Source of the DNA: Chryseobacterium sp. ON_d1
Lineage (GTDB): Bacteria > Bacteroidota > Bacteroidia > Flavobacteriales > Weeksellaceae
Direction of reading: 5' to 3'
Assembly: GCF_006829085.1 (NCBI RefSeq)
Contig: NZ_BJTC01000007.1
Location: 48,121-112,120, forward strand
DNA length: 64,000 bases
Shown here in pieces: positions 36,415 through 43,513 of this stretch. A model generated the notes under the pieces. It saw only the letters and a program-made list of their open reading frames with translations. It made no database searches and had not been told where the DNA came from. Position numbers and translations under genes: made by a program. How positions within the stretch are numbered: the first letter of the stretch is position 1; every line of letters begins with the position of its first letter.

Positions 36415-37254
36415 TTATATTGCCCATTCGGCAAAATTTTTAATTGGTAGTAAGTCTGTGTTCAAATTCTTCAAAATATTGTATTTTTTAACTAAGATTA
36501 TTAAATCTAGGTTATCATTGAATGATGTATAGTGATAAAATAAAACTAAATGTTCAGATGTTGACATTTGAGAGTTAACAATGTTGAAATAAAGCATCTT
36601 ATTACTGATTTTATTTTCGTCTATGAATTTATAGATTGTTAACAAAGTAGAAAAATAATGACTTAATAAATGCTGATGTTTATTATATACTTCTTTATAT
36701 ATTAGACAAATGTCATCTTTGTTTATTTTAAGCATATTATCTTCAAACATTTTTCTATAAGCTTCATCTGTAATTGGTGTAGGAAAATATTTAGGTCTAG
36801 CAAAATTAATTACTTCTCCTGAAATATTTTCATTAACCCAATCAAATATTTGTTTACCTTTAATATCAATACTGCCATTACTTAAAGAGCTATTATTAAT
36901 TACAGTATGTAATAAATTTAGCATTTGAAAGAATGTGTTTTCAAATTGCTGAATACGCATAGTGGAGTTTTGAGTTTCAAATTCGTTTCGAGTTAATTTC
37001 ATCTCTTTTCGCGTTAGTTCTAATTCTTTCCTTTGAAGCTTTAGTTCTTGACGTTGTAAAAGTATTGCGATTATAACTCCTGTAAAAGATAAACCTGTAA
37101 AAAAAGCATTTGAAGCACCAAACATATCTCCAAATATACCTTGCTTGTTTAAAGATAAACTTGTTGCATAATTGTAATTCAAGTATAGAACGACTCCCAT
37201 TAACAATATTGATCCACTACCTATAGTCCAAAATATCCAATTATCTCTTTTCAT
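36415..37254 (-). CDS. Putative phage abortive infection protein (putAbiC family)
   Basis: A 279-residue protein with two N-terminal membrane helices (about 5-27 and 50-70; GDMFGASNAFFTGLSFTGVI) followed by a charged coiled coil (QRQELKLQRKELELTRKE) and a helical domain starting with QFENTFFQMLNLLH. This order and the GDxFGxxNAFFTGLxF and FENTFFxML motifs are typical of the putative AbiC-type family. It is expected to sit in the inner membrane and act in phage defence; mechanism is unknown. Very AT-rich relative to neighbours, which suggests recent arrival. Confidence 0.8.
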   Translation of the reverse strand: MKRDNWIFWTIGSGSILLMGVVLYLNYNYATSLSLNKQGIFGDMFGASNAFFTGLSFTGVIIAILLQRQELKLQRKELELTRKEMKLTRNEFETQNSTMRIQQFENTFFQMLNLLHTVINNSSLSNGSIDIKGKQIFDWVNENISGEVINFARPKYFPTPITDEAYRKMFEDNMLKINKDDICLIYKEVYNKHQHLLSHYFSTLLTIYKFIDENKISNKMLYFNIVNSQMSTSEHLVLFYHYTSFNDNLDLIILVKKYNILKNLNTDLLPIKNFAEWAI

Positions 37255-37328
37255 TAACTATTAGTTTCCACGAAAATACAAAATAAATTAAAAAAGATTA
37301 ATTACGATTTTTTCTAACATATAACAAT

Positions 37329-37346
37329 CCCCACTGTTAGGTGGGG
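37329..37346 (-). terminator. Terminator of small gene 37354-37572
   Basis: CCCCAC TGTTAG GTGGGG, a 6-bp GC-rich hairpin directly downstream on the minus strand. The same stem and almost the same loop recur at 38115-38139. Confidence 0.6.
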
Positions 37347-37353
37347 GAATGTT

Positions 37354-37572
37354 TTATCTTATTACAGCATAACCATCAAAAGGATCTCTGTTTACTGATA
37401 AAAGGATAGAATATCCTTTATCTTTTACGGTTATATCAACTGGAAAATAGCTTCCATCTTGATCTTTTTTGAAAACCTGAATAATATGTTTTCCTGGTTC
37501 GTCTTTTGTAAATAGAAACGCAAAAGTTCCATTCAGATCCTTCCATTCATCTGCTGTGAATTCCTTTATCAT
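37354..37572 (-). CDS. Small protein of unknown function (cassette 1)
   Basis: A 72-residue soluble protein, MIKEFTADEWKDLNGTFAF..., beta-rich. The start at 37572 is preferred over one at 37671 because the upstream part matches the non-coding leader of the gene at 38147-38290. No family recognised. See the finding on shared leader and terminator. Confidence 0.6.
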   Translation of the reverse strand: MIKEFTADEWKDLNGTFAFLFTKDEPGKHIIQVFKKDQDGSYFPVDITVKDKGYSILLSVNRDPFDGYAVIR

Positions 37573-37589
37573 AATTATTAATTTTTTAT

Positions 37590-37665
37590 TGGGTTCGAAT
37601 ATACAAACAATTAAATCCCATACCTTACGGTTTTCCGTAGTATTATAACTACAAAAAATCCGTAT
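37590..37665 (-). promoter_or_regulatory. Shared upstream element with inverted repeat (cassette 1)
   Basis: Contains the perfect inverted repeat TACGG-TTTT-CCGTA (37626-37639) and an ATATACAAACAATT box, both conserved at 38305-38380 upstream of the second small gene. Probable promoter with operator for minus-strand transcription. Confidence 0.55.
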
Positions 37666-37725
37666 TTTCACTGTGGTTTTAAATTTAAATTAATTAGTAA
37701 CTTATTGCAGATAAATATATTAACC

Positions 37726-37878
37726 ATGAAAAATTTGAAAAAGATTTCCAGAAAAAGACTGATCACTATTAACGGAGGAATTGAAGCCTGTACTCAAAAC
37801 TGCCTGCCTGGAGAAAGAAAATGTTGTACACGAGGTAAAGCATATTATTGCGCACCCGTAACAGAAGCATGCTTGTAG
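37726..37878 (+). CDS. Double-glycine-leader peptide with six cysteines
   Basis: A 50-residue peptide. MKNLKKISRKRLITINGG is a typical Bacteroidota GG leader (cut after G18), followed by a 32-residue core with six cysteines (22, 26, 33, 34, 42, 49). Such peptides are annotated as bacteriocin-like and are exported by peptidase-containing ABC transporters; none is in the window. A strong terminator follows. The leader is well supported; bacteriocin activity is not shown. Confidence 0.75.
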   Translation: MKNLKKISRKRLITINGGIEACTQNCLPGERKCCTRGKAYYCAPVTEACL

Positions 37879-37919
37879 CATCATATAGCGGATGCTGTAA
37901 ATTCTCTTAATCTAATGCT

Positions 37920-37945
37920 GCCTCTCATAATTGAGAGGCTTTTTT
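37920..37945 (+). terminator. Terminator of the GG-leader peptide gene
   Basis: GCCTCTCA TAAT TGAGAGGC hairpin (8-bp perfect stem) followed by TTTTTT, 42 bp after the stop. Confidence 0.85.
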
Positions 37946-38000
37946 GTGAGTGATAGGGTTGGTATTGGTTGGTCTAAGTTTATAAAATGATCTTATATAA

Positions 38001-38113
38001 GCAGCTGTAATCCGGAATTGGTTTACCACAAAATATTATTACCGCCGGAGGAAAGGTTTTAAATGGCCTGGATTCGGAGAATAAAAACGGAAGCGGAATA
38101 TTCTTCGAAATAA
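38001..38113 (+). pseudogene. Decayed copy of the lysozyme 3' end
   Basis: This stretch aligns over its whole length with 36259-36369, the last about 37 codons of the GH24 lysozyme (shared CAATCCGGAATTGGTTTAC-type, GCCGGAGG and GGTTTTAAATGGCCTG blocks) and even keeps the final TAA in the same place. It carries base changes and small gaps, has no start and no catalytic part. The region 36370-38000 is therefore framed by two copies of one sequence. Confidence 0.85.
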
Positions 38114-38114
38114 A

Positions 38115-38139
38115 CAACCCCACTATTAGGGTGGGGTTG
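38115..38139. terminator. Terminator downstream of small gene 38147-38290
   Basis: CAACCCCAC / GTGGGGTTG, a 9-bp stem with loop TATTAGG, with T-rich flanks on both strands; likely bidirectional. Confidence 0.75.
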
Positions 38140-38146
38140 TTTGTTA

Positions 38147-38290
38147 TTATTTCATTCTAAAAATAGCTTGAAAGAAGCTTTTATCGTTAGCAAATATTCC
38201 TCCTTGTAACTGCCATCCAACCAATAAATGAGCATTTACTTGTTCTTCTAAGACTTGAATAAACTGACTGTTTAAAACTTTGTATTCCAT
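38147..38290 (-). CDS. DUF1737-like small protein (cassette 2)
   Basis: A 47-residue protein MEYKVLNSQFIQVLEEQVN..., with the L-x-x-x-V-N-x-x-L-x-x-G-W-Q-x-x-G-G pattern of DUF1737 proteins. Start at 38290 fits the family and leaves the shared leader (38305-38380) non-coding. Function of the family is unknown. Its leader and terminator resemble those of the gene at 37354-37572. Confidence 0.75.
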   Translation of the reverse strand: MEYKVLNSQFIQVLEEQVNAHLLVGWQLQGGIFANDKSFFQAIFRMK

Positions 38291-38304
38291 GATAATTAAT
38301 TTAT

Positions 38305-38380
38305 GAACCCTAATATACAAACAATTCAAACTCAACAATTACGGCTTTCCGCAGGCTTATGACTACAGTCATATCCGTAA
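38305..38380 (-). promoter_or_regulatory. Shared upstream element with inverted repeat (cassette 2)
   Basis: Homologous to 37590-37665: ATATACAAACAATT box, then TACGG-CTTT-CCGCA (38340-38353, one mismatch in the inverted repeat), then ACTACA and ATCCGTA boxes in the same order. Confidence 0.55.
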
Positions 38381-38441
38381 AATCCCGGATACCTTATATT
38401 TGAATGCTCGAAAATTTCGCATTTACGAAATCTACACTTTT

Positions 38442-38465
38442 CCTCCTGATGATTCGGGAGGTTTT
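38442..38465 (+). terminator. Terminator-like hairpin
   Basis: CCTCCTGA TGAT TCGGGAGG (8 bp with one G-U pair) followed by TTTT. A TATATTTG element lies at 38395-38402, so a transcript of roughly 60 nt is conceivable but unproven. Confidence 0.5.
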
Positions 38466-38534
38466 GCTTTTATGGAAACCCGTATTTTATCTTTGATTGG
38501 GTACTTTATTTTTGTCAAAAATAATTTTACTTGA

Positions 38535-38716
38535 ATGAAAAAAATAATTTTACTATTGATTATTGGGGGATTGCTGCAGCTTGTGATGGAGGGTCGGGTG
38601 GATGCTCTTACAGCGGACATACTTTACACGTAGGCGATCAGGGAGGTTGCTATTATATAAACTCTTCCGGTAATAAAGTATACGTAGATAAAAGCCACTG
38701 TCATAACTGCTATTGA
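38535..38716 (+). pseudogene. Frameshifted lipoprotein with PBCV-type basic adaptor motif
   Basis: From the ATG at 38535 the frame gives a signal peptide (MKKIILLLIIGG) and then runs into a stop; the neighbouring frame gives a well-formed cysteine-rich body (SGHTLHVGDQGGCYYIN, SSGNKVYVDKSHC). Adding one G to the G5 run at 38565-38569 joins them into IIGGIAAACDGG, with a proper lipobox ending at the cysteine. The body resembles the small PBCV-specific basic adaptor domain. So the gene is off by one base here: true mutation, switchable G tract, or sequencing error. Confidence 0.75.
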
Positions 38717-38762
38717 ATAAAATACAGCTCATGTTTTTTGAGTTTCATAGTTATTAGTTTTA

Positions 38763-38786
38763 CCCTCGGAGAAATCTGAGGGTTTT
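38763..38786 (+). terminator. Terminator of the frameshifted lipoprotein gene
   Basis: CCCTCGGA GAAA TCTGAGGG (8 bp, one G-U pair, GAAA tetraloop) followed by TTTT. Confidence 0.75.
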
Positions 38787-38886
38787 GAGTTCTCCGGATT
38801 TGCATCAGGGCTTTACCTTGTGAAAATAAATATAGTCGATGGAATAGGGAAGGACTGTAAAGGCCATCAGGCTCATCTGTAAAAAT

Positions 38887-38920
38887 AGCGCCACTTATTT
38901 TTAAGTGGCGCTGTTTTTAT
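38887..38920. terminator. Bidirectional terminator
   Basis: AGCGCCACTTA / TAAGTGGCGCT, a perfect 11-bp stem with TTTT loop, with T runs on the right and A runs on the left; separates convergent genes. Confidence 0.85.
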
Positions 38921-38989
38921 TTTTTTAAGTCAGGCTTTAAGAGTTTAAGAAGAAAAATCCTTTTCTCATTACCGGAAAGCTGAAGAAAA

Positions 38990-39466
38990 CTAACGGACAA
39001 GAAGGTAGATTCCAACACCAATTGCGGCATAGGCCGTAACCGTAAGAATATCAGCAATGGGTTGCGAAAAGCGTTTTTCGGCAATTTTCTCGCTATTGAT
39101 CTGGTTTTTATGGAATTTCATATTCTTTTTAGCATTACGGACAGGGTGTACAACCAGGCTGTCACCTTCCCATCGGTCAACAATGACTTTATAACTCTTG
39201 TTATCCACTTCAATTTTAACATTTTTACCGGCTGCCAGTTTTTCCTGAATACTGATGGGAGCGGGTGCCTGTTGTACTGCATTCAGGTTTTGGGAAGCAG
39301 CCCTTGCCCCATTGATCTGCGGTGAAGCAGCATTGGCAAGTGCTGTATTATTCTTTTTAGGATCCTGTTTACTGTCGGTTGCCGGATCTGCCGGCTTCTT
39401 TACCTGATAGGTATAACAGCTGGTAAGAGAACATAATATAATGATGAGATATAAATTCTTTCGCAT
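38990..39466 (-). CDS. Lipoprotein of unknown function
   Basis: A 158-residue lipoprotein with lipobox SLTSC (Cys 17), a long low-complexity A/N/Q/P-rich linker (about 25-75), a small beta-rich domain (KIEVDNKSYKVIVDRWEGDSLVVH) and one C-terminal hydrophobic helix (about 138-157). The KxxVxGxxWxGDSL-like part resembles small Bacteroidota proteins with an SH3-like barrel; not assigned further. Monocistronic between terminators. Confidence 0.75.
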   Translation of the reverse strand: MRKNLYLIIILCSLTSCYTYQVKKPADPATDSKQDPKKNNTALANAASPQINGARAASQNLNAVQQAPAPISIQEKLAAGKNVKIEVDNKSYKVIVDRWEGDSLVVHPVRNAKKNMKFHKNQINSEKIAEKRFSQPIADILTVTAYAAIGVGIYLLVR

Positions 39467-39660
39467 AAGCCAAATTTAAGAATTAAACGGAATATTTGGG
39501 TGTTTCTTTTGAAAGATGGTGATTTTTTTGAAATATCTATTGGAAAAAGCGTCTGACTTTGAATCAGTAAAACTAAAATGATTTCTTGGACAGTCACACT
39601 CTTTTGTTGTTAAAAATACTATTAATCATATGGTATTACCGTTATGTATATTAAATTATA

Positions 39661-39700
39661 AAGCAGGCTGTTCATCCATGATGAAACAGCCTGCTTTTTT
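39661..39700. terminator. Terminator of the lipoprotein/barrel operon
   Basis: AAGCAGGCTGTT / AACAGCCTGCTT, a 12-bp stem extended by CAT/ATG, followed by TTTTTT on the plus strand and with A-rich left flank; sits just downstream of the minus-strand gene ending at 39716. Confidence 0.8.
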
Positions 39701-39715
39701 GGTTTTTATTAGGTA

Positions 39716-40267
39716 TTAAAAATCATATCCAACTTTAAAACTTATATCTGGAATAATCTGCGGATCGTAACCTTTTTTTAAAATTTTACCTATTCCTAAA
39801 CCTAATCTTAATTCATAATTGAAATGAGATGCAAAATTTCGGCGTAACCCCCAGTTGGGTATTATAGAAATCATATCATTTACATGAACATTTTTAGTAT
39901 TAGAGATCACAAAAAGATCAGGTAAATATTCCAGTCTGGCAGAGAAATAATTCCCCGAATTATTTTTTACACTGTATCCTTTGTTTACTCTTTTACTTAT
40001 ATTATAGTAAAACTTAGGCGCTATTGAAATAGAGGGTGACAAAGCAAATCCTGTTTCACTGTAAGCATCTCCACCCCATAGGGAGGGGTTTAGAGATACT
40101 TGAGTTCTTAATGATATATGATCTGAAATACGCATTTCATTATATACATCCAGGCCAATTAAACCGGCTTGTATCCCTGTAATTGATTTCGAGATTTTTT
40201 CAGATTCTTTTTGAGAATAAGAAAATGTATAAAATAATAATAAAATGACTGGAGATACTTTTTTCAT
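39716..40267 (-). CDS. Outer-membrane beta-barrel protein
   Basis: A 183-residue protein with signal peptide (about 1-18, ending TFSYSQ), alternating amphipathic strands (NYELRLGLGIGKIL, SFKVGYDF) and a terminal phenylalanine, the signature of small outer-membrane barrels. It is the last gene of a three-gene minus-strand operon with two lipoproteins; it starts 6 bp after the stop of the previous gene. Substrate or role unknown. Confidence 0.75.
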   Translation of the reverse strand: MKKVSPVILLLFYTFSYSQKESEKISKSITGIQAGLIGLDVYNEMRISDHISLRTQVSLNPSLWGGDAYSETGFALSPSISIAPKFYYNISKRVNKGYSVKNNSGNYFSARLEYLPDLFVISNTKNVHVNDMISIIPNWGLRRNFASHFNYELRLGLGIGKILKKGYDPQIIPDISFKVGYDF

Positions 40268-40273
40268 TGCATA

Positions 40274-40627
40274 TTATTGTTTAGTTAAGTGCCAGGTTCC
40301 TGTTAGGTTTTGCTTCTTCCATACCCCATTTTTAGATTTTAAATTACCTTGTAAAATAAAACCTGATGATGATTGTGTGTTCAGCATTGATCCGTCACTT
40401 AATATTAATCCCGACAAGTCTTCTGAGTTAAATTGGCCATTTACATATCCCTGTTTATTAACGTACATATTGATTGTGCCCTTAAAATCACCGTCATAAT
40501 ATCCTTTCCAATTTCCCATAAATGATGAGGTATTTAGAGATTCTTGTAAATTTTTATGCTGTTGATCTAATAGTCGTTCACAGGAAATTGTTAAAAAACA
40601 GACTAATATAAATACGATTTTTCTCAA
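40274..40627 (-). CDS. Small lipoprotein
   Basis: A 117-residue lipoprotein with lipobox LTISC (Cys 16). The body is a beta-rich domain built of short strand pairs (GNWKGYYDGDFKGTINMYVN..., ending GTWHLTKQ), as in lipocalin-like proteins that bind small ligands. It lies 5 bp after the large lipoprotein gene and 6 bp before the barrel gene, so the three are very likely co-transcribed. Function unknown. Confidence 0.7.
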   Translation of the reverse strand: MRKIVFILVCFLTISCERLLDQQHKNLQESLNTSSFMGNWKGYYDGDFKGTINMYVNKQGYVNGQFNSEDLSGLILSDGSMLNTQSSSGFILQGNLKSKNGVWKKQNLTGTWHLTKQ

Positions 40628-40632
40628 AATTT

Positions 40633-42306
40633 CTAGTATGTATTTATTTTACTACCATGCCACTGTCCGTTTCGCTTCGCTATTCCATACATTGTCACTT
40701 TAAAGTTGCTAGGTTTTTTAAGTCCTGAACCTGATGTATTAGGTGAGATCTTTCCATCACTTGCAATATTAATTCCAGCCTGGAACCCCCAGTCAAATGA
40801 TTTTTCAACTTTGTCTCCACCTGGCTCATTTCTGTAAAGCGTTTTATGAATTAATAATTTCCCTTTTTCAACAACATTTAATGAATAGGTTATATTATTA
40901 TCAGGTTTCGGCTTGCCAAGTGCCTGCCAGGTATCACCCAGAAACTTATATGATTCATCCCAGAATTTTTTATTCATATAGGCACTGGCCAGGTTTTTAT
41001 TTCCAGCATCCAGAGCAGACCATATGGCTTTATCTATTAAAAAGTTGTTAGAAGAAAAATCAACCCATCTATTTAAGATATCTTCAATAAAGTAATCATC
41101 TCTAAATAATTTAGGGTAATTCTGTGTACTGTATCCGGTCATCGTATATGCATTCGGATAGAAGCCTGGTGCCCAGTTTGTTGTAGCATCAAACATTAGT
41201 CTTGAATTGTTATTGTATATGGTTGTTATTCTGTACTGGGATGGTACAGGATCAAAATAAGTGCTGTAATCATAAACGAAAGATCCGGAAATAACACCTA
41301 GTCTGATATCATCAGTATTTTCCTTTCTCCAAAAGCCAGTCCATCCTCTATATTGGTGCTTCACTTTTACTCCTAAATTATATACAAGCACGTAATTATA
41401 GTTGTAAGCTTTTGTTTTCACTCTACGTCTCTTTTCATATTTATCCGTGCATACGTCATTATCTCCGAAAAGATTGTCAAAAAGTCCATTTGTAGGTGAA
41501 CAGCTTTGAAGATTATTGATATAATTATACATCGCATCTGAAGGATTGGTAGACACTGTAGGTTGGGGTGGCTGATTTCCTGCAGGCGGATTATAAGGTG
41601 GTACAGTGATCTCTATAGGAAAATAGTAGATTCCGTCATTGGGATCGATGAGTTGTAAACTATTGTTCGGTGATACCCGCTCCTGTACAAAGTTTGTTCT
41701 GACATCATCATTGGTAGGATACAAGAAATTATCTGAAATATTATTCATTGCTAAATATTTATTTAAGGCCAGATAATTATCTTCATTGATAACGAATAGT
41801 CCGGTATCTGTATACTTGTAAATATCAGTTCCAATTTGTACTTCTCCATCGCTATTTAATAAAGCTGCAAAAGTATCGTCACCAATCTGAGACTCGATAT
41901 TTTCAATATCTTCGATCATAGACTCTTTGTTACTGAGCCTTTCCTTGGCATCTTTTGTCTCCATAAACCGAGGATTGTCTTTTAAAGCCTCAATTCTTTT
42001 TACAGTAAGGTCATTAATCAACTGTTCATTGCCTTCTGTAACAACAGGTCGTAACGAAGTTATCCCCTTGCTATCAATAAAGCTGGCAATTTTTTCCTCC
42101 TCTAAATCTTTTAGCTGGTCAAAAGTATCCTGAAAATCTTCTTTTGTATTAAAGAATAATCTTCCATTAACTACTTCTCCTGTAGATCTGTTAGCTAATG
42201 ATTGGTGTAAGCTTACACTCTCTGGTGTGTTTTCAGCAAACGTTTCTTCTGCACAGGACGTGCAAATTGTGCCCACTATGATCAGTGGCAGTAATTTTCT
42301 TAGCAT
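40633..42306 (-). CDS. Large lipoprotein of unknown function
   Basis: A 557-residue lipoprotein. The start at 42306 (MLRKLLPLIIVG) is chosen because it gives a proper lipid signal peptide with lipobox ICTSC. Residues about 40-190 are acidic and helical, about 230-275 a P/N-rich linker, and the rest is an aromatic-rich beta domain (YNYNYVLVYNLGVKVKHQYRGW). First gene of the operon with a second lipoprotein and a barrel, so the three may form one envelope complex. No family recognised. Confidence 0.7.
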   Translation of the reverse strand: MLRKLLPLIIVGTICTSCAEETFAENTPESVSLHQSLANRSTGEVVNGRLFFNTKEDFQDTFDQLKDLEEEKIASFIDSKGITSLRPVVTEGNEQLINDLTVKRIEALKDNPRFMETKDAKERLSNKESMIEDIENIESQIGDDTFAALLNSDGEVQIGTDIYKYTDTGLFVINEDNYLALNKYLAMNNISDNFLYPTNDDVRTNFVQERVSPNNSLQLIDPNDGIYYFPIEITVPPYNPPAGNQPPQPTVSTNPSDAMYNYINNLQSCSPTNGLFDNLFGDNDVCTDKYEKRRRVKTKAYNYNYVLVYNLGVKVKHQYRGWTGFWRKENTDDIRLGVISGSFVYDYSTYFDPVPSQYRITTIYNNNSRLMFDATTNWAPGFYPNAYTMTGYSTQNYPKLFRDDYFIEDILNRWVDFSSNNFLIDKAIWSALDAGNKNLASAYMNKKFWDESYKFLGDTWQALGKPKPDNNITYSLNVVEKGKLLIHKTLYRNEPGGDKVEKSFDWGFQAGINIASDGKISPNTSGSGLKKPSNFKVTMYGIAKRNGQWHGSKINTY

Positions 42307-42480
42307 GGTTATTAATTTTGAGCTGCGAAAATACAATAAATTCTGATATATAAAAAAAAACTTTCACTTATAGAGTAAAAAATGGGATTATCTGATTAAC
42401 TTTTTAAGATAATGTTGCATCAGTTGCTGTTCTTTATGATCACCATAGCTTCCTTTTCCCAGCTTCTTTCTTCGAAACTA

Positions 42481-42511
42481 AAAAGCCTTCCACAGCAATG
42501 GGAAGGCTTTT
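42481..42511. terminator. Terminator of the VgrG-effector operon
   Basis: AAAAGCCTTCC / GGAAGGCTTTT, a perfect 11-bp stem, 16 bp beyond the last stop codon of the minus-strand operon. Confidence 0.8.
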
Positions 42512-42526
42512 CTATATTCGGTTGTA

Positions 42527-43513
42527 TTACTGAAATTCCTGTTTTTCCAATATGCCGTCTCTATAGGTTTCAGTGTATATCAATTTCCCCTTTTTTCTTG
42601 TATTGATAAGCGGTTTTCCTGTTTTTTCATTATAGTTCTGCAGCAACTTATAAAACTTCCATGTTCCCGCAGGCAGTCCGTTTTTATATTCCGCTTCCAG
42701 ATAGGTATAGGGATCTGTAAATTCCGGATACTTCTGTAAATCTATGGAACTGTTTGATTTGAATTCTATCCATTTTCCTTCTTTGTGATGGTTTTTCACG
42801 ATGCCCTGTTCTTCCTCATCTTTATAAATGCCGTCATGCTCATAGTATCTGACCCATTTTCCGGAAGGCAGAATCTGGTACTGCTGTAAAGGTTTTACTG
42901 TAAAAGGATCTTCGGTAAATTCATAATCCTGAAGGGAAATAATATAATTCTTATCAATATTGAACAGGGTATAGCGGGCAAATCCCATTTCGCCTTCATG
43001 ATGAAGATAAATTCTTTTCATATCAACAGGCGTATTGTTCCTGGTTGAAATTAAATATATTTTTTCAATAAATGGCTGAGCGTAACGGACCGTATTATAC
43101 ACCGCCATAAAGTATAATGATTGGTCTCTATAGCACAGAAAATCGGAGGCCACAGCAATGCGGTTATTTTTCTCATTGACATTTTCTCTGAAAGGCAGAA
43201 AAACATCATATTCTTCAGGGAGAGATACCCAATCTTTCCTGATGGGCGTTTCAAATTTCAGGGCATTGAGCTCCTTCAGTTTATTTTCATCCTGCAGGAC
43301 AGGAAGAACGGCATCCGAAGTTGTTCTTTTTGAAAGATCAGAATATCCGAAGGGCAGGTTGATACAGTCAGTTTTATGAGTATTAAAGGAGATCGATCCC
43401 TGAGCTGCTGAAGATTTTTCTGTATAAATGGTCTTATTTTCTGTCTGGGCTCTGGTCCCACAGGAAAAAAGAAAAAACAGAATACTGAAACAGGCGATAT
43501 TAATTTTATGCAT
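42527..43513 (-). CDS. Lipoprotein, candidate immunity for the M15-type effector
   Basis: A 328-residue lipoprotein; start at 43513 gives a signal peptide with lipobox LFSCG. The C-terminal about 120 residues contain MORN-like repeats (GIVKNHHKEGKWIEF, YKNGLPAGTWKFY, YTETYRDGILEKQEF). Its start overlaps the end of the putative peptidase effector by 8 bp. Periplasmic placement and tight coupling to a wall-degrading effector are what is expected for an immunity protein. Direct evidence is lacking. Confidence 0.6.
   Translation of the reverse strand: MHKINIACFSILFFLFSCGTRAQTENKTIYTEKSSAAQGSISFNTHKTDCINLPFGYSDLSKRTTSDAVLPVLQDENKLKELNALKFETPIRKDWVSLPEEYDVFLPFRENVNEKNNRIAVASDFLCYRDQSLYFMAVYNTVRYAQPFIEKIYLISTRNNTPVDMKRIYLHHEGEMGFARYTLFNIDKNYIISLQDYEFTEDPFTVKPLQQYQILPSGKWVRYYEHDGIYKDEEEQGIVKNHHKEGKWIEFKSNSSIDLQKYPEFTDPYTYLEAEYKNGLPAGTWKFYKLLQNYNEKTGKPLINTRKKGKLIYTETYRDGILEKQEFQ

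Noticed and set aside
38531..38716. TTG-started 61-residue protein as the true product
   Set aside because: The TTG start gives no signal peptide, whereas the adjacent frame supplies a good one; a one-base frameshift explains both.
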